From NCBI GenBank assembly GCA_023213395.1, contig CM041465.1, positions 49,111,741 through 49,175,740 of the forward strand: DNA of 64,000 bases, given 5' to 3'. The notes beneath the pieces are model-generated. The model had not been told where the DNA came from, did not search any database, and was given only the letters and a program-made list of their open reading frames with translations. Source of the DNA: Cycas panzhihuaensis (lineage: Eukaryota > Cycadophyta). Shown piece by piece: positions 33,910 through 44,564 of this stretch. Positions within the stretch are counted from its first letter, which is position 1, and the number at the start of each line of letters is the position of its first letter. A program made the translations under genes and the position numbers.

Positions 33910-34315
33910 TGTTCTTTTGGATATGTTAGACTCTTAGAAAGTATTATATAGGTATAGGCATTACACCCAAGTCTCTTTATGGGGTTCGGGGTGTCTTATA
34001 GGTTTTTATTTTGGCCTATGGTTTATGCCCATTATATTGTAAAACCATAAGGTGATATCTTATAAAGTTGTGTCTATATATTCGTATATAATGACACATG
34101 TAAAAGCTTGGATGAGTCTTTGATAAGTCAATGAGAAGAGTTGGGGTTTTCATCTCTATAATTATTTAGCTATTACTCAGATTAATAAAAGATCTATGCT
34201 TAGACCTAAATCTCCTAATGGTATTTATTGTGTGCTTGGTTTGTTTATATTATTTATTCTTTGTATAGTTTAGAGTTTTATTAATATATTACTTCTGTGG
34301 TTACATTTTCTCTTA
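33910..34315 (+). repeat. Copia C 5' LTR
   Basis: Matches 43379-43774 over nearly its full length, including TTTATGGGGTT/CGGGGTGTCTTAT and GGTCTATGCTTAGACCT. The left end TGTTCTTTTGGATATG has extra bases against TGTTGGATATG in the 3' copy. The right border is about 34315. Confidence 0.85.
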
Positions 34316-34317
34316 AT

Positions 34318-34332
34318 TTGGTATAATGGCCA
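34318..34332 (+). other. Copia C primer-binding site (decayed)
   Basis: TTGGTATAATGGCC, a worn form of TTGGTATCAGAGCC, two to three bases after the LTR end. Confidence 0.65.
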
Positions 34333-34389
34333 AGGGTTATAGTTATGTAAAAATCTATTTGATAAGTGGGAGTGTCGTTCAATAAACTT

Positions 34390-34551
34390 AACTATGAAGA
34401 TTATGGTAAGAACTACAAAGATGGAGATTGAAAAGTTCAATGGATAGAACTTTGGGTTATGGAAGTTAAAGATGGAAGATATCCTCATTGAAAAGGATTA
34501 ATATATTATTGTAATAGGAACATAGCATGTGAATATAGTCGATGAAGAGTA
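34390..34551 (+). pseudogene. gag: Copia C gag, 5' part
   Basis: The translation reads MEIEKFNG, FGLWKLKMEDILIEKD and VDEEYE, the N-terminal gag signature of Tnt1-like elements (KFNG.NF..WK.KM...L). TRG3 insertion interrupts it at 34551; the continuation is at 39509. Confidence 0.8.
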
Positions 34552-34875
34552 TGAAGGTTAGAATCATGGAAACAGAGTAGAGTAGTACATTAAGTAATCA
34601 ATCCATTATAACATAAATACAATAATCTTTGTATTCAATCCATCTTTGAGAGAGTATTACAAATTTCCAAACAATGGTGGTGTTAAAAGACACCAAGGTT
34701 AGTAACCCTAGAAAATATATAATTTAAGGGAGGAGGGAAACCTCCTCAACCTCCAAAATTCAAATAACATTAAAATAATACTTAAGTTAAGATTAACTTT
34801 TCCTGACTTACCTTAATATGTATGTGCTCACATATGTCAAAGGTGGGAGTGGGGTGATGAGAATTAACCCTAACA
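34552..34875 (-). repeat. TRG3 3' LTR (324 bp)
   Basis: Begins TGAAGGTTAGAATCATGG and ends CCCTAACA. Contains the inverted repeat GAGGAGG-GAAA-CCTCCTC at 34730-34747, the counterpart of the TRG1 LTR hairpin. Confidence 0.88.
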
Positions 34876-34906
34876 TTCTCCCTCTTAATGGTTATCATGA
34901 TCATAT

Positions 34907-35116
34907 TCACTTTTCTTTGAATTTGTGGTATATGTATTTGAGAAAAACTTTGAAAGGGTGATTGAATATATGTCCTTTAGCTTTGTCTTCATCTTCCTTG
35001 ATGTGATCATTAACCTGTATCATTATCCTTGGAAAGTAGTTTCCTTTAATATAGTATAGTTTAAGTGATCTCCAAGTAGGCGTGGCTTGCTTCGAATGGA
35101 GAAGAGTAGCTTTCAT
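34907..35116 (-). CDS. Small ORF beside the TRG3 polypurine tract, shared with TRG1
   Basis: A 69-codon frame starts at ATG (35114-35116), 17 bases past the gag stop and in another frame. It ends FKVFLKYIYHKFKEK, matching FKVFFKYQFHKFKEK at the same position of TRG1. Both lie directly upstream (minus sense) of the polypurine tract and are offset by one base from the gag frame. No known domain. It could be a separate small protein or the end of Gag reached by frameshift. Confidence 0.42.
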   Translation of the reverse strand: MKATLLHSKQATPTWRSLKLYYIKGNYFPRIMIQVNDHIKEDEDKAKGHIFNHPFKVFLKYIYHKFKEK

Positions 35117-35132
35117 CTTTTACTTTATCTTC

Positions 35133-35603
35133 TTAATCCTTTGTCTTATGAGAATTAATCAAATCATAAGTACATACAACATCATCAAGTGCAACAATGC
35201 GATCATCCATTTTATTTAAGTTATCAACATTAGCCTTTTCAACATAAAACACCTTCTCTATCATCTGTCTTACATGTACAACATCATCAACATAGTTAAA
35301 TTCATTGAAATCTAAGGTTTCTCTCCCATAAATTGATTCTAAAGTATCCCAAATAGATTTGTATGTAGTTAACTTGCTAACATTAATGAATACATCATCA
35401 TTTATTGTGATAAAGATTAATGCTATAACTTCATTATCCTTTCTTAAGTTTTCTTTAAAATTTTGTTCATCTTCTAAGTAACCATATTCAACAAATTTCC
35501 AAAGGTTATTTACATTAAGATGTGTTTTTAACAAGTCTTTCCAAACGTGAAAATTAGCCTCATCAAACGTGGGAATTAACACATCATCTAGATAAGTTGC
35601 CAT
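35133..35603 (-). CDS. gag: TRG3 gag-like protein (156 aa)
   Basis: Open from ATG (35601-35603) to a stop at 35133. The N-terminus has IPTFDEANFHVWKDLLKTHL, the copia gag start pattern. The core ENLRKDNEVIALIFITINDD and LTTYKSIWDTLESIYGRET parallels TRG1 nearly residue for residue, and the length (156 versus about 162 codons) is the same. It ends without a zinc knuckle, so it is shorter than autonomous copia gag. The frame is intact although the host copia C around it is broken. It lies about 250 bp from the 3' LTR, after a 3.5 kb leader. Confidence 0.75.
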   Translation of the reverse strand: MATYLDDVLIPTFDEANFHVWKDLLKTHLNVNNLWKFVEYGYLEDEQNFKENLRKDNEVIALIFITINDDVFINVSKLTTYKSIWDTLESIYGRETLDFNEFNYVDDVVHVRQMIEKVFYVEKANVDNLNKMDDRIVALDDVVCTYDLINSHKTKD

Positions 35604-35639
35604 TTGTAAAATGTTTAGTTTATAAACTCAAATGAATAG

Positions 35640-38020
35640 ATGAAGGCCTTTAATAAATGAATAACATAAAGTAGGTAATAAATACTTTTCAACAAATTCT
35701 AACATAAATCCCTTAATCAATGTAGGTAAGTAATGGGATAAAATACATATCCTTTTAAGATAAATGTTTTCCTTTAGAATGGAACTAAATCAATCAATGA
35801 TTTTATATAAACCTTAAAAATAAAGGGGTAAAGTGAGCCTAAGATAATTTGAAATATATATGTGATTTTTTAAATCAATGTCTTGGTAAATCAATGACTA
35901 AAAATAAAATGGAAAAATATTTCCCTTTAATAATGAAATAAAATACATGTAAATATGTAATCAAATGTCCTTTTGAGTTGAGAATGATAAATACTCATTA
36001 AAGTACTTTAAAAACTTTTTAAAGTTGAAATAGAGCAAAAATGATTCTTCAATTTCAATTCCTTATTAAGAATAAATAACCATAAAATGAGCTCTTTTAA
36101 ATCAAAGAAGAATATAAATATACTTATAAAATAATCTTAAAATGTGCTCCTTGAATGAATGATTCACAAGGATAAAATGACCTTAAATAAGAAGTGAATA
36201 GTCCTTAAGAGTGCTTTAGAATCAAATTTATAAGCTAAAGAATAAAATAAAGACTTTAGAATAGGGTTAAAGTGCACCAATTTGACATTTTTTATCCAAA
36301 GGGGGTTCCTTCTCTTTATGAGGCTGAAATAGATCTTAATAGCTATAAAAACTCAATTGTAAGCTTCTAGAACAAGCAAAAGTTGCCAATAACTTATTAG
36401 TATCTCAATGATAAATAAATATACTCAGTTAGAGTGAAAAGTTTGCTTGAAATATTTAAAAATATGTCCAATTAGGACTAAATATGAGCCTCAATTTTAA
36501 CTACTTTAAAGAGCTACAAAACAATGTTAGATTAAAGTAAAACTTATTCTAATGTGAAGAGTATTAAAAACTCTTTTTGATAGATCCAATCATTTGGAAA
36601 GCAAGCTCCTGGAGCTCAAGATATCAATGAATATATATGATGACCCTTTTAACGACTCAAAGTAGAGCCATGAGGCTAAACTACTACAAAATTTAAATTA
36701 TATCTTTGTATAATGATAAGAAAATAATCATATATAGATTAGAGATCTTGTAGTATGTATCAAGCCAAAGAAACTTAGAGAAAAAATTACTTTACTATTA
36801 CTGAAGATAATGAACTAAGACAAGTAGGTTACGTCAACTTCATTGGCTTTGAAAACCTGCAAAATGGGTTCAAATCAAATAAAAAATTTACCAACATGTA
36901 GAGAATCAAACCTGCTTTCCAACGAAATAGATGATTCAAAAAACAGAGCTCGTATGCCAAAGTTATTACATAAATGGTAGGAGGACCTCTTTATAGTTAG
37001 CAAAATAAGGGGTGAACGAAGGAGTCACTTTGACTGATTAGATCTCAATAAAAGAAGTCTCAAATTTAACAAATGAATAGTCTATATTATAGCTCTTTGA
37101 AAAAAAAACACAATGGAGCTAGTTTTGCTGAAAACTAATATGCCAATGATGAGATATAACAAAAAACATAAAGGATCCTCCTTGAGTATTAATAAAAAGA
37201 AATTTTAAAAGAAAAAAAGTAATAGGCCCCTTTTGATGGAGCCACTGGTCACATACAAATCTGATATGACTGAGAGCGAAGAGACCAAAGGGGCTAGCGG
37301 ATCTCAAATTTTATAAAATTTATTTAATAAGCTTAAAAGCTAAAAAAATAAAAAATGTTTAATAAAATTTAGAGCATGCTGACAATCATGGTCATGTGGG
37401 GGCCAAATAAGATTCGGGGCTAGCTCGCGAGGGGGGCTAATGGCAAATCAGCCTGCCTGGACCTCAAAAAATTTATTAAATCTAATTAAATTTTTATTAA
37501 ACTTCTAAAAAATATATAATTTTTACAAAGAAACAACATGCCCTTTAACAAGCAACGAATAGACTTATTTAAATCTCAATAAAATAGAATTTAATCTCAA
37601 TAAAAATGATGAAAGATGGATCGATTCTAATATGGATGGGGGTGCATTGATTCACCTTTAGAAAATATATATAAATATATATTAAAAAAATGAATAAAGA
37701 AAAGCAGAAAAGAAAATATGGCTATGTTATTGTGGATCAGTTAGTACTCCTAATCTCCACCTATCTATCTCAAACTAGTAATGAACAGTGTGAAAGAGTC
37801 TCTAGAATGCCCTCTTGTTCTCACGTAGTCAATAGAATTCCCAAAACATATGTTTGTTGCTTGCATGGAGGATGGTGCCTCTCATGGTAGAGTAGGTAGT
37901 AACTGTGATGGAAATGTTTGGAGACATGAGGATTGATAATTACTACTGGTTGAGGGGTGACACAAGATCCAATCCCAAAGTTCTCTCTCATCTCTACCAA
38001 GAGAATATATACACAGAATC
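35640..38020. other. TRG3 leader, non-coding part
   Basis: AT-rich interior of TRG3, no convincing frame on either strand. Small frames (37119-37307 minus, 37690-37890 plus) are not supported. Confidence 0.5.
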
Positions 38021-38024
38021 CATT

Positions 38025-38438
38025 ATGGCTGATACAAAACTGCTATAAGAGGAACTTTATAAGGAGTTAAAGTTCTCACAGTCACTTGAAGAACCTATGG
38101 AGTGGAATCCACTGAGCAGGGTTAAGTCAGAGTAAGAGATCCTATGGTCTTTGGATTGAGCGAAGATGTTGATGGTGGATTCCTTATTCCTCAAGGGCTT
38201 CATTAGAGCTAAATGCAAAACTTTGTTCAAGCTGACTATTTCATGCATAAAGTTACTGAGGAACAAAAGGGAGATTAAGATGAAGATAGCGCCAAGAACA
38301 CAAGAAGTTAATACAACTATTACACTACACAAAGGAACTTACTTTTACTATGAAAACTTTTGGAGGGAAAACAATATATACGGCACTACAGGTAGTTTAT
38401 CATTTGGGGTGAAGTGCCTAGGTCTGTTGATGAAGTAA
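38025..38438 (+). pseudogene. Gene-like ORF antisense to TRG3, three stops
   Basis: From ATG 38025 to TAA 38436-38438, 137 codons on the plus strand, opposite to the element. Reading through three stops gives MADTKLL, ELYKELKFSQSLEEPMEWNP, EILWSLD, then SLFLKGFIRAKCKTLFKLTI and LLRNKREIKMKIA. Two stops are TAA, where a Gln CAA would be a C-to-T neighbour; the third is TGA, a C-to-T neighbour of Arg CGA. Mixed residue use looks like real, once-coding sequence. I do not recognise the family. It may be a host exon picked up by the element; an antisense ORF of the element is the alternative. Confidence 0.4.
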
Positions 38439-39169
38439 TGAGCATGTGAAGAGGAGGACGAGAGCCACACGACCTACACACATAAGAATCAACAGGTCTA
38501 ATAAGGGGTCTATGCATAGACCAATTCAAAAATGATCTAAAATGATCCTAAAGTATATAGATCAGAGAACAACAAGGAGAACAATGAGGAACTTTAGAAT
38601 GGCTAAGCAAAATAGTACTTCCTGTACTAGCACAGACATAGCAAGCAACCCCTAGAGATGTAGATATGAATGAAAACAAAGGTGTGAATGATATTATTTT
38701 CATAAGCAAAATAATATAAATATTCAATACCAAATATTTAACAATACAAAGATTGCAATATAAATATTCAACCAAAGATTACAATGATAGAGACAAATAT
38801 TAGAGACAAATGGTGGAGCTAAAGTCACAATGGTAGAAGGGTATATTCAATACTTAGATAAGAGGATGAGGGCCAAAAAATAGAAGGCCAATATAATACA
38901 ATATGATCTTATCACTCGAAATAATAATAGAGAAATATTTAAATAAAAAATATTTATATATAAACTCAAAAAACTTGGTAAAATAACAGTAACCAGTTTG
39001 TAGAGAGTAGTCTTTCGAGGATGAGATCTTCTTTCAGAGGAGGTGAAACTTCAAACTGATTTCTCCAATAAGTAGATGGGCTTACCAGGAATCCAATAAA
39101 CAGTCATATCCTGCACTTTCTCTAAGCAGATGAAGAGTTAGATCTACAAAAATAATTATCAACCAAGTA

Positions 39170-39181
39170 GCTTTGATACTA
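39170..39181 (-). other. TRG3 primer-binding site (decayed)
   Basis: The minus strand reads TAGTATCAAAGC, two bases (39182-39183) from the LTR, the same spacing as TRG1. Confidence 0.75.
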
Positions 39182-39183
39182 AA

Positions 39184-39503
39184 TAAAGGTTAGAATCATG
39201 GAGACAAAATGGAGCAGTACATCAAGTAATCAATCTATTGTAGCATAAATATAATAATCTTTGTATTTAATCCATCTTTGAGAGAGTATTACAGATTTCT
39301 AAATAATAGTGGTGTCAAAAGACACCAGGGTGAGTCACCCTAGAAAATATATAGTTTGAGGGAGGAGAGAAACCTCCTCAACCTCCAAAATTTAAACAAC
39401 GTTAAAATAATACTTAAGTTAATATTAATTTTACCTGACTTACCTTAACATGCGTGCACTCACATGTGTAAAAGGTAGGAGTGGGGTGATGAGCATTAAC
39501 CTG
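39184..39503 (-). repeat. TRG3 5' LTR
   Basis: Partner of 34552-34875. The right end has lost about four bases (AACCT|GAATA against AACCCTAACA), so the border is approximate. Confidence 0.85.
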
Positions 39504-39508
39504 AATAA

Positions 39509-40110
39509 AGTGGAAGAAGCCTAATTGAAAAATAATCAATTCAATAAGACACTGCCTTTTAGACACAATATTGTTAAACATTGCCACAGAGTCTATAATC
39601 AATGATCTTTAGAAGAAGTTAGGGACTTTGTATCAGACTAAGTCCCTGGTTAATAAGTTATTTCTTCAAAAAATGCTATATTCACTCAGGATGAGTGATA
39701 GAGATAAAGTTATAGATCATCTCATTATATTTAACACTGTGGTGAGCTAGCTTGTTTTAAATGGGGTAATAATATCTGAATAAGATAAGTGTATTATCCT
39801 ATTATGTTCACTTCCTAATTCTTAGGATAATCTTGTGATAATAATTAGCAGCATGACTACTACCACCCTAAAATTTGACAATGTTGTTGTTGCCCTTCTA
39901 TTAGAAGAAACAAGATGAAAATCTTTTGAGGATTATTTGAAAGAAGCATTAACGGTGAGAGGTTAAATATTGGATCGTGACCAATAAAGGCCTAAGAATA
40001 GATGGCTAAAATCCAGAGAAAAATCTAAATCTTGAGGCAGAGGCCCCTTGGTATGCTAGATATGTGGGAAGGGTGGCCATATGAAGACCTAATTTCAAGT
40101 CAAAGTTAAC
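39509..40110 (+). pseudogene. gag: Copia C gag, 3' part with zinc knuckle
   Basis: Resumes gag: NNQFNKTLPF, then blocks equivalent to the Tnt1-type gag middle (LCSLPNS, LKFDNVVVALLLEET). The knuckle at 40054-40095 keeps the CX2CX4HX4C spacing with two Cys and the His present; a TAG falls inside and the last Cys reads Phe. A linker KVNKEKSHEATSS leads to protease. Confidence 0.75.
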
Positions 40111-40189
40111 AAGGAAAAGTCACATGAAGCTACTTCTTCCCTAGTAGCAAAAGCCTCCAATAAAGCTGATGACGATGCTTATTTGACAA

Positions 40190-40770
40190 CTTCAGGTAAG
40201 TTGTCAAATGTGAAGTCTTACTTAATTGACCCTAGTACTTCACTTCATGTTACTCTCTATAGGGAGTGGTTTTATAAATATAAAAGTATTAATAGAGGTG
40301 AAGTATTTCTTGGTGATTATTAGACATATAAACTTGTAGGTCATGGAAGGGTGAAGGTTCAGTTTAGGGATGGAAGGGTTAAAACTATCCTTCATGTGAA
40401 TCATATTCCTAATTTGGCTATGGGACTGTTGTGTGTTAGTTAATTGGGTGATGCAGGAATAGAAGTGATTTTCAATAAAGATAGTTGTAGAATGATTCGA
40501 GGAGCATTGGTGTTAATAACAGGGGTCTAATTTGGAACACTATACAAGCTTAATGTGAATACGATATGTGCCGGCAGTTACAGTCTGGCTATTATAGAAA
40601 GTTGTAATAATGCAAGAAAGACCCAAATATCACTTATTGGTAAAATGATGTTGTAGCATTAGAGATTGGGCCATATTGGAGAGAAAGGCCTCCATGATTT
40701 ATTCTCCAAAGGTATGGTAGAAGATATTTCTAAAATTAATGACTCCTTTGATTTTGATTTTCTATGAGTA
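40190..40770 (+). pseudogene. Copia C protease and pre-integrase region
   Basis: The protease part reads SYLIDPSTSLHVTLYREWF (family form: W.LDSGAS.HM), LGDY.TYKLVGHGRV, HVNHIPNLAMGLLCVS. The pre-integrase motif RLGHIGEKGLHDLFSKGM follows near 40660. The active-site Asp-Ser-Gly reads Asp-Pro-Ser, so activity is lost. Confidence 0.78.
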
Positions 40771-40844
40771 TTGTATGGGCAAACAAAATTAAGTTAGTTT
40801 TCCTTTAAGCTTGAAGAGAGAAAAGGGTATTCTATAATTAGTGC

Positions 40845-41530
40845 ACAATGATATTTTTGGACCTGTTGATGTACCCTCATTAGGTAGGTCCAAATACTTT
40901 GTCTCATTCATAGATAATTTCTCAAGAAAGACAGGGTTATACTTTCTCAGGTAGAAATATGAGATCTTCAGTAAATTTAAGGAATTTAAGGCATTGATCA
41001 AAAATTAGAGTGATAAGCAAATCAAGATACTAAGGACATATAATGAAGGTGAGTTTTGCTCAAAGGAGTTTGAGTAGTTTTGTAAGTAGTGTGAGATAGC
41101 AAGGCAAAAGATAACTTCCTATATGCCATAGTAGAATGGAGTTACTAAAAGGATGGATAGGACCTTATTCGAGAGATCAAGAAGTATGCTTAGTGCTTCC
41201 GGTTTAGAGAAGAAATTATGGGCTGAGGCTATGATGATTGTAAGCTACTTAATAGATCACTAATGACTACCTTAGTGTACAAAACACCTGAAGAAGTGTG
41301 GTCTGATAAGAAACCATCTTTTGGTCATCTTAGAATTTTTGGTTGTAAAGCTTTTATGCATGTTCTAAACTGTAGAGGGCTAAGCTTAATTTCAAAGCAT
41401 AAAAGACTATTTTCATTGGCTATGATAATGGTGTTAAATGATACAAGCTTTATAACCTTGAAATACAAAAAGTTGTATATAGTTGTGATGTTGTCTTTAC
41501 AGAGGACTTTAAGTCTCTAAAGTAGGATGA
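40845..41530 (+). pseudogene. Copia C integrase
   Basis: Core blocks: HNDIFGPVDVPSLGRSKYFV, SFIDNFSRKTGLYFLR, IKILRTYNEGEFCSKEFE (core Asp replaced by Tyr), NGVTKRMDRTLFERSRSML (core Glu replaced by Lys), then KTPEEVWSDKKPSFGHLRIF and FGCKAF. Integrase inserts element DNA; the lost catalytic residues and stops exclude function here. A 258-bp open stretch at 41263-41520 is the best preserved part. Confidence 0.8.
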
Positions 41531-41799
41531 AGAACCAAAGGGGGAAGACTCTAATAAGGTACAATTTGAAGGAAAGGATGGACATTCTACATTAGAATAT
41601 GAGTTAGTTGAAGAGGAAGGACCAACTATAGAGGTAGCCTAACCTCAAGAACCCCACATCTTGAGGAGATTAACTCATGAGAGAAGATAACCTGATAAGT
41701 ATATTCGTGAAGACTTTCGTTGCTCATCTTTTATTGTATCTACTATAGATAATGATCCAAGCACTATTCGAGAGACTCTAGAGTTAAAAGAGTGTCACC

Positions 41800-42800
41800 T
41801 TTGAGTGAAGACCATGGAAGAACAAATGATGACCTTAGATAAAAATAACATATGGAATTTGGTGGATCTACCTAATAGCAGAAAACCTATTGATAACAAA
41901 TAGATCTTCAAGAAGAAGTTCCAACCAGATGGTAATGTGGAAAAGTACAAGGCTCGCTTGGTATCAAAGAGCTATTCTAAGGTCAAGGGAATAGATTTTG
42001 GTGAAGTATTTTCTTCTATTATAAAAGTAGCTTCAATTAGATTTTTATTGGTTGTAGTAGCTGCCTATGACCTTGAGGTGGATCAAATGGATCTAAAGAC
42101 TACATTTCTTCATTGTGACCTTAAAGAATAAATTTATATGTTATAGCCTAAAGGGTTTAAAGTTATAGGAAAGGCGAATATGGTGTGTAAGTTAAAGAAA
42201 TCATTATACAGCTTAAAACAATCACCAAGGATGTGGTATCAAAAGTTTGTTTCATATATATTGGCATATGGGTTTATGTACAACAAAGAAAATCTTTGTG
42301 TTTATTATAAGTAGCTTGGTGATCACATTGTTATTCTAGCTTTATATGTTGATGATATACTTTTAGTTAATAACAATAAAAAAAAATGAACTGACTTGTG
42401 AAAGGCCAACTAGCATCTTATTTTGAGATGAAGGACCTTGGTGCTACACCTTTTATTTTGGGTATTGAGATTAAAAGGGATAGGAAAAGCATGAAGATTT
42501 GGCTTAACCAAAGGTAATATATTGAGACAATACCACAATTGTTTAAGTTGTAGGATAGTAAACCAATTAATGTTCCTCTTCATGTTGATTTAAAATTATC
42601 AACTAAATAATGCCCAAAGACTCACCAAGAAGTTGAAGACATGGCATTTGTCCTTTATAGTAGTGTTGTTGGTAGCCTGATATATGTGATGGTTTGCACT
42701 CGACCAAACATTGCTCATGCAGTAAGAGTAGTTAGTAAGTATATATCAAACTTATACAGAGAGTATTGGGTGGATATGAAAAGGATTTTTAGGTATCTAT
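41800..42800 (+). pseudogene. Copia C reverse transcriptase
   Basis: The translation gives KYKARLVSKSYSKVKGIDF, RFLLVVVAAYDLEVDQMDLK, TTFLHCDLKE, KKSLYSLKQSPRMWYQKF and LYVDDILLV, with the catalytic YVDD intact at 42345-42356. W before IFKKKF has become a stop (TAG), and Gln positions in KE.IYML.PKGF are stops. After YVDD a frameshift (A-run at 42380) and further breaks follow. Tnt1/Tork-type sequence. Confidence 0.85.
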
Positions 42801-42849
42801 AGGGCACATTAGACTATGGAATTTACTATTAAGGAGATCCCATAGAGAG

Positions 42850-43350
42850 TAGAATAGTAAACTTCAGAGGATTTATTAATATTAATTAGGCTAGAGATCT
42901 TGATAACAGAAGATCTACAAGAATGTGAATTTTTACCCTTTATGGTAGTGCAATTAGTTATATGAATAAAAGACAACAATTTGTGGTACTTCCTAGCAAA
43001 GAAGTAGAGTATATGGCAACTACTCATGCATGCAAGGAAGTGGTTTTGTTACAGAGATTATATATAGATATTAGCTTCAAGCAAGATACTGAGGATAGAT
43101 TGTGATAATCAAAGTGCAATCTACCTATCAAAGGATCTCATTTTTCATGCTCAATCAAAGCATATTGATGTCCAATTCCATTTTGTAAGAGAAATAGTTC
43201 AAGATCACAAGGTGGACTTGTAGAAGATTACTACACAAAAGAATGTTGCAAACTCATTTACTAAGATTATTAGCATAGAAAATTTTAGATGGTGTAGAAA
43301 GAAAATGGGTGTTTGTGATTTTGGTATTAAGTAGTTATGTGTGTAGGTTT
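42850..43350 (+). pseudogene. Copia C RNase H
   Basis: Blocks such as KEVEYMATTHACKEVVLLQR (E position), DNQSAIYLSKDLIFHAQSKH (D position) and DVQFHFVREIVQDHKVDL, then NVANSFTKIISIENFRWC, form the usual end of copia pol, followed by the polypurine tract. Confidence 0.8.
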
Positions 43351-43378
43351 CTTGTAAAGTATTTAATAAGTAGGAGAT

Positions 43379-43774
43379 TGTTGGATATGTTGAACACTTG
43401 GCAAGTGTTACATGGCTATAGGCGTTACACCCGAGCCTCTTTATGGGGTCTAGGGTGTCTTATGGGAGTCTTTTTTGGCCCATAGTTTATGCACATTATA
43501 TTGTAAAATCGTAAAATAGTACCTTGTAAAGTTGTATCTATATATTCTTATGTAATGACACATGTAAAAGGTTGGATGAGTCTTTGATGAGTCGATAAGA
43601 AGAGTTGGAGTTTTTGTAATTCTTCAACTATTGCTCAAATTAATAAAAGGTCTATGCTTAGACCTGAATCTCGTAGTGGTCTTTGTTGTGTGCTTGGTTT
43701 ATTTATGTTATTTATTCTTTGCATGGTTTAAAGTTTTGTTAATACATTACTTCTACGGTTACATTTTGTCTTTA
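43379..43774 (+). repeat. Copia C 3' LTR with preceding polypurine tract
   Basis: GTAGGAGAT ends just before TGTTGGATATG at 43379. The LTR matches the 5' copy, is about 396 bp long and ends near TTGTCTTTA. Divergence between the two LTRs is obvious by eye (many transitions), in keeping with an old insertion. Confidence 0.85.
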
Positions 43775-44518
43775 GGTTTTGATTGTCCTCTTTGATTAAG
43801 ATATGTATCACTATAATTTATAATAAGATGATTATTTAAGCTTATGAATAAACATACAAGATATGCTAAAATACCATAATATTTTCCTTATTTACATTGC
43901 ATGCTAAATATACATAATATTAGGCTATTATTTCAAAGAGTATATATTCTTTAATAAGAGAATACAAGTGAAATTAAAATAATATATATTGTTGTTACTT
44001 TTATTCGTCTTATTTCAATTATGTAAAATACAAAGGCCTGATATCTATTTAAAAGCCCTTATTCAAACTGAAAGTACATTACAATCTTCCAAATACATCT
44101 CATACAATATAAATGCTACTCACCCATCATCAATGGCCTAGCTTAGAGAATCTATATATCACCAATAATAAAATACTCTTAGTATTAAAAAGTTTTATAT
44201 TTTAAAAATAAACTATATAGTATTATAGAAAATCTAAGGCCTAAATAAAATTAAGAATGTACAACAAAGCTTAAGTTATCATTTAATTCGGTATATGAAA
44301 TGTGAAAGTGATTATATAAACTTTTCGCAAATTAACACATAATTGTGGTATAAAAAGGGCTTATAAATTGTATGGTATGAATGAAAAATTAGTTCTAAGA
44401 AGAAAAATTCAAAATGATGAAATAAATATAAATTGTTTATATCTTTTAAAGTCCTGATTATATCCTCTTCATAATTTAGAAATTATATTGCATACCATAT
44501 TTTGATTCAAAATATATT

Positions 44519-44564
<46 letters not shown>

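Larger units (their letters stand above)
34547..39508 (-). mobile_element. TRG3: gag-only LTR element inside copia C gag
   Basis: LTRs 34552-34875 and 39184-about 39503 start TGAAGG and TAAAGG. Left ends CTAACA; the right copy has lost its last few bases. Target duplication GAGTA (34547-34551) appears as GAATA (39504-39508), one change, and copia C gag continues after it. On the minus strand the decayed PBS TAGTATCAAAGC (39170-39181, two-base spacer) follows the 5' LTR, and TAAGAGGGAGAA (34876-34887) precedes the 3' LTR. A gag ORF at the 3' end is the only element protein. LTR and gag similarity show it is a diverged relative of TRG1. Confidence 0.85.
33910..43774 (+). mobile_element. Copia C: Tnt1/Tork-like Ty1/copia element, interrupted by TRG3
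   Basis: Both LTRs, PBS, gag, protease, integrase, RT, RNase H and polypurine tract are visible in order on the plus strand. RT motifs such as YKARLVSK and QMDLKTTFLH are of the Tnt1/Tork type. TRG3 splits gag at 34547-34551. Frame continuity across the insertion supports one element. Stops and frameshifts make it inactive. No clean target duplication was found. Confidence 0.87.
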
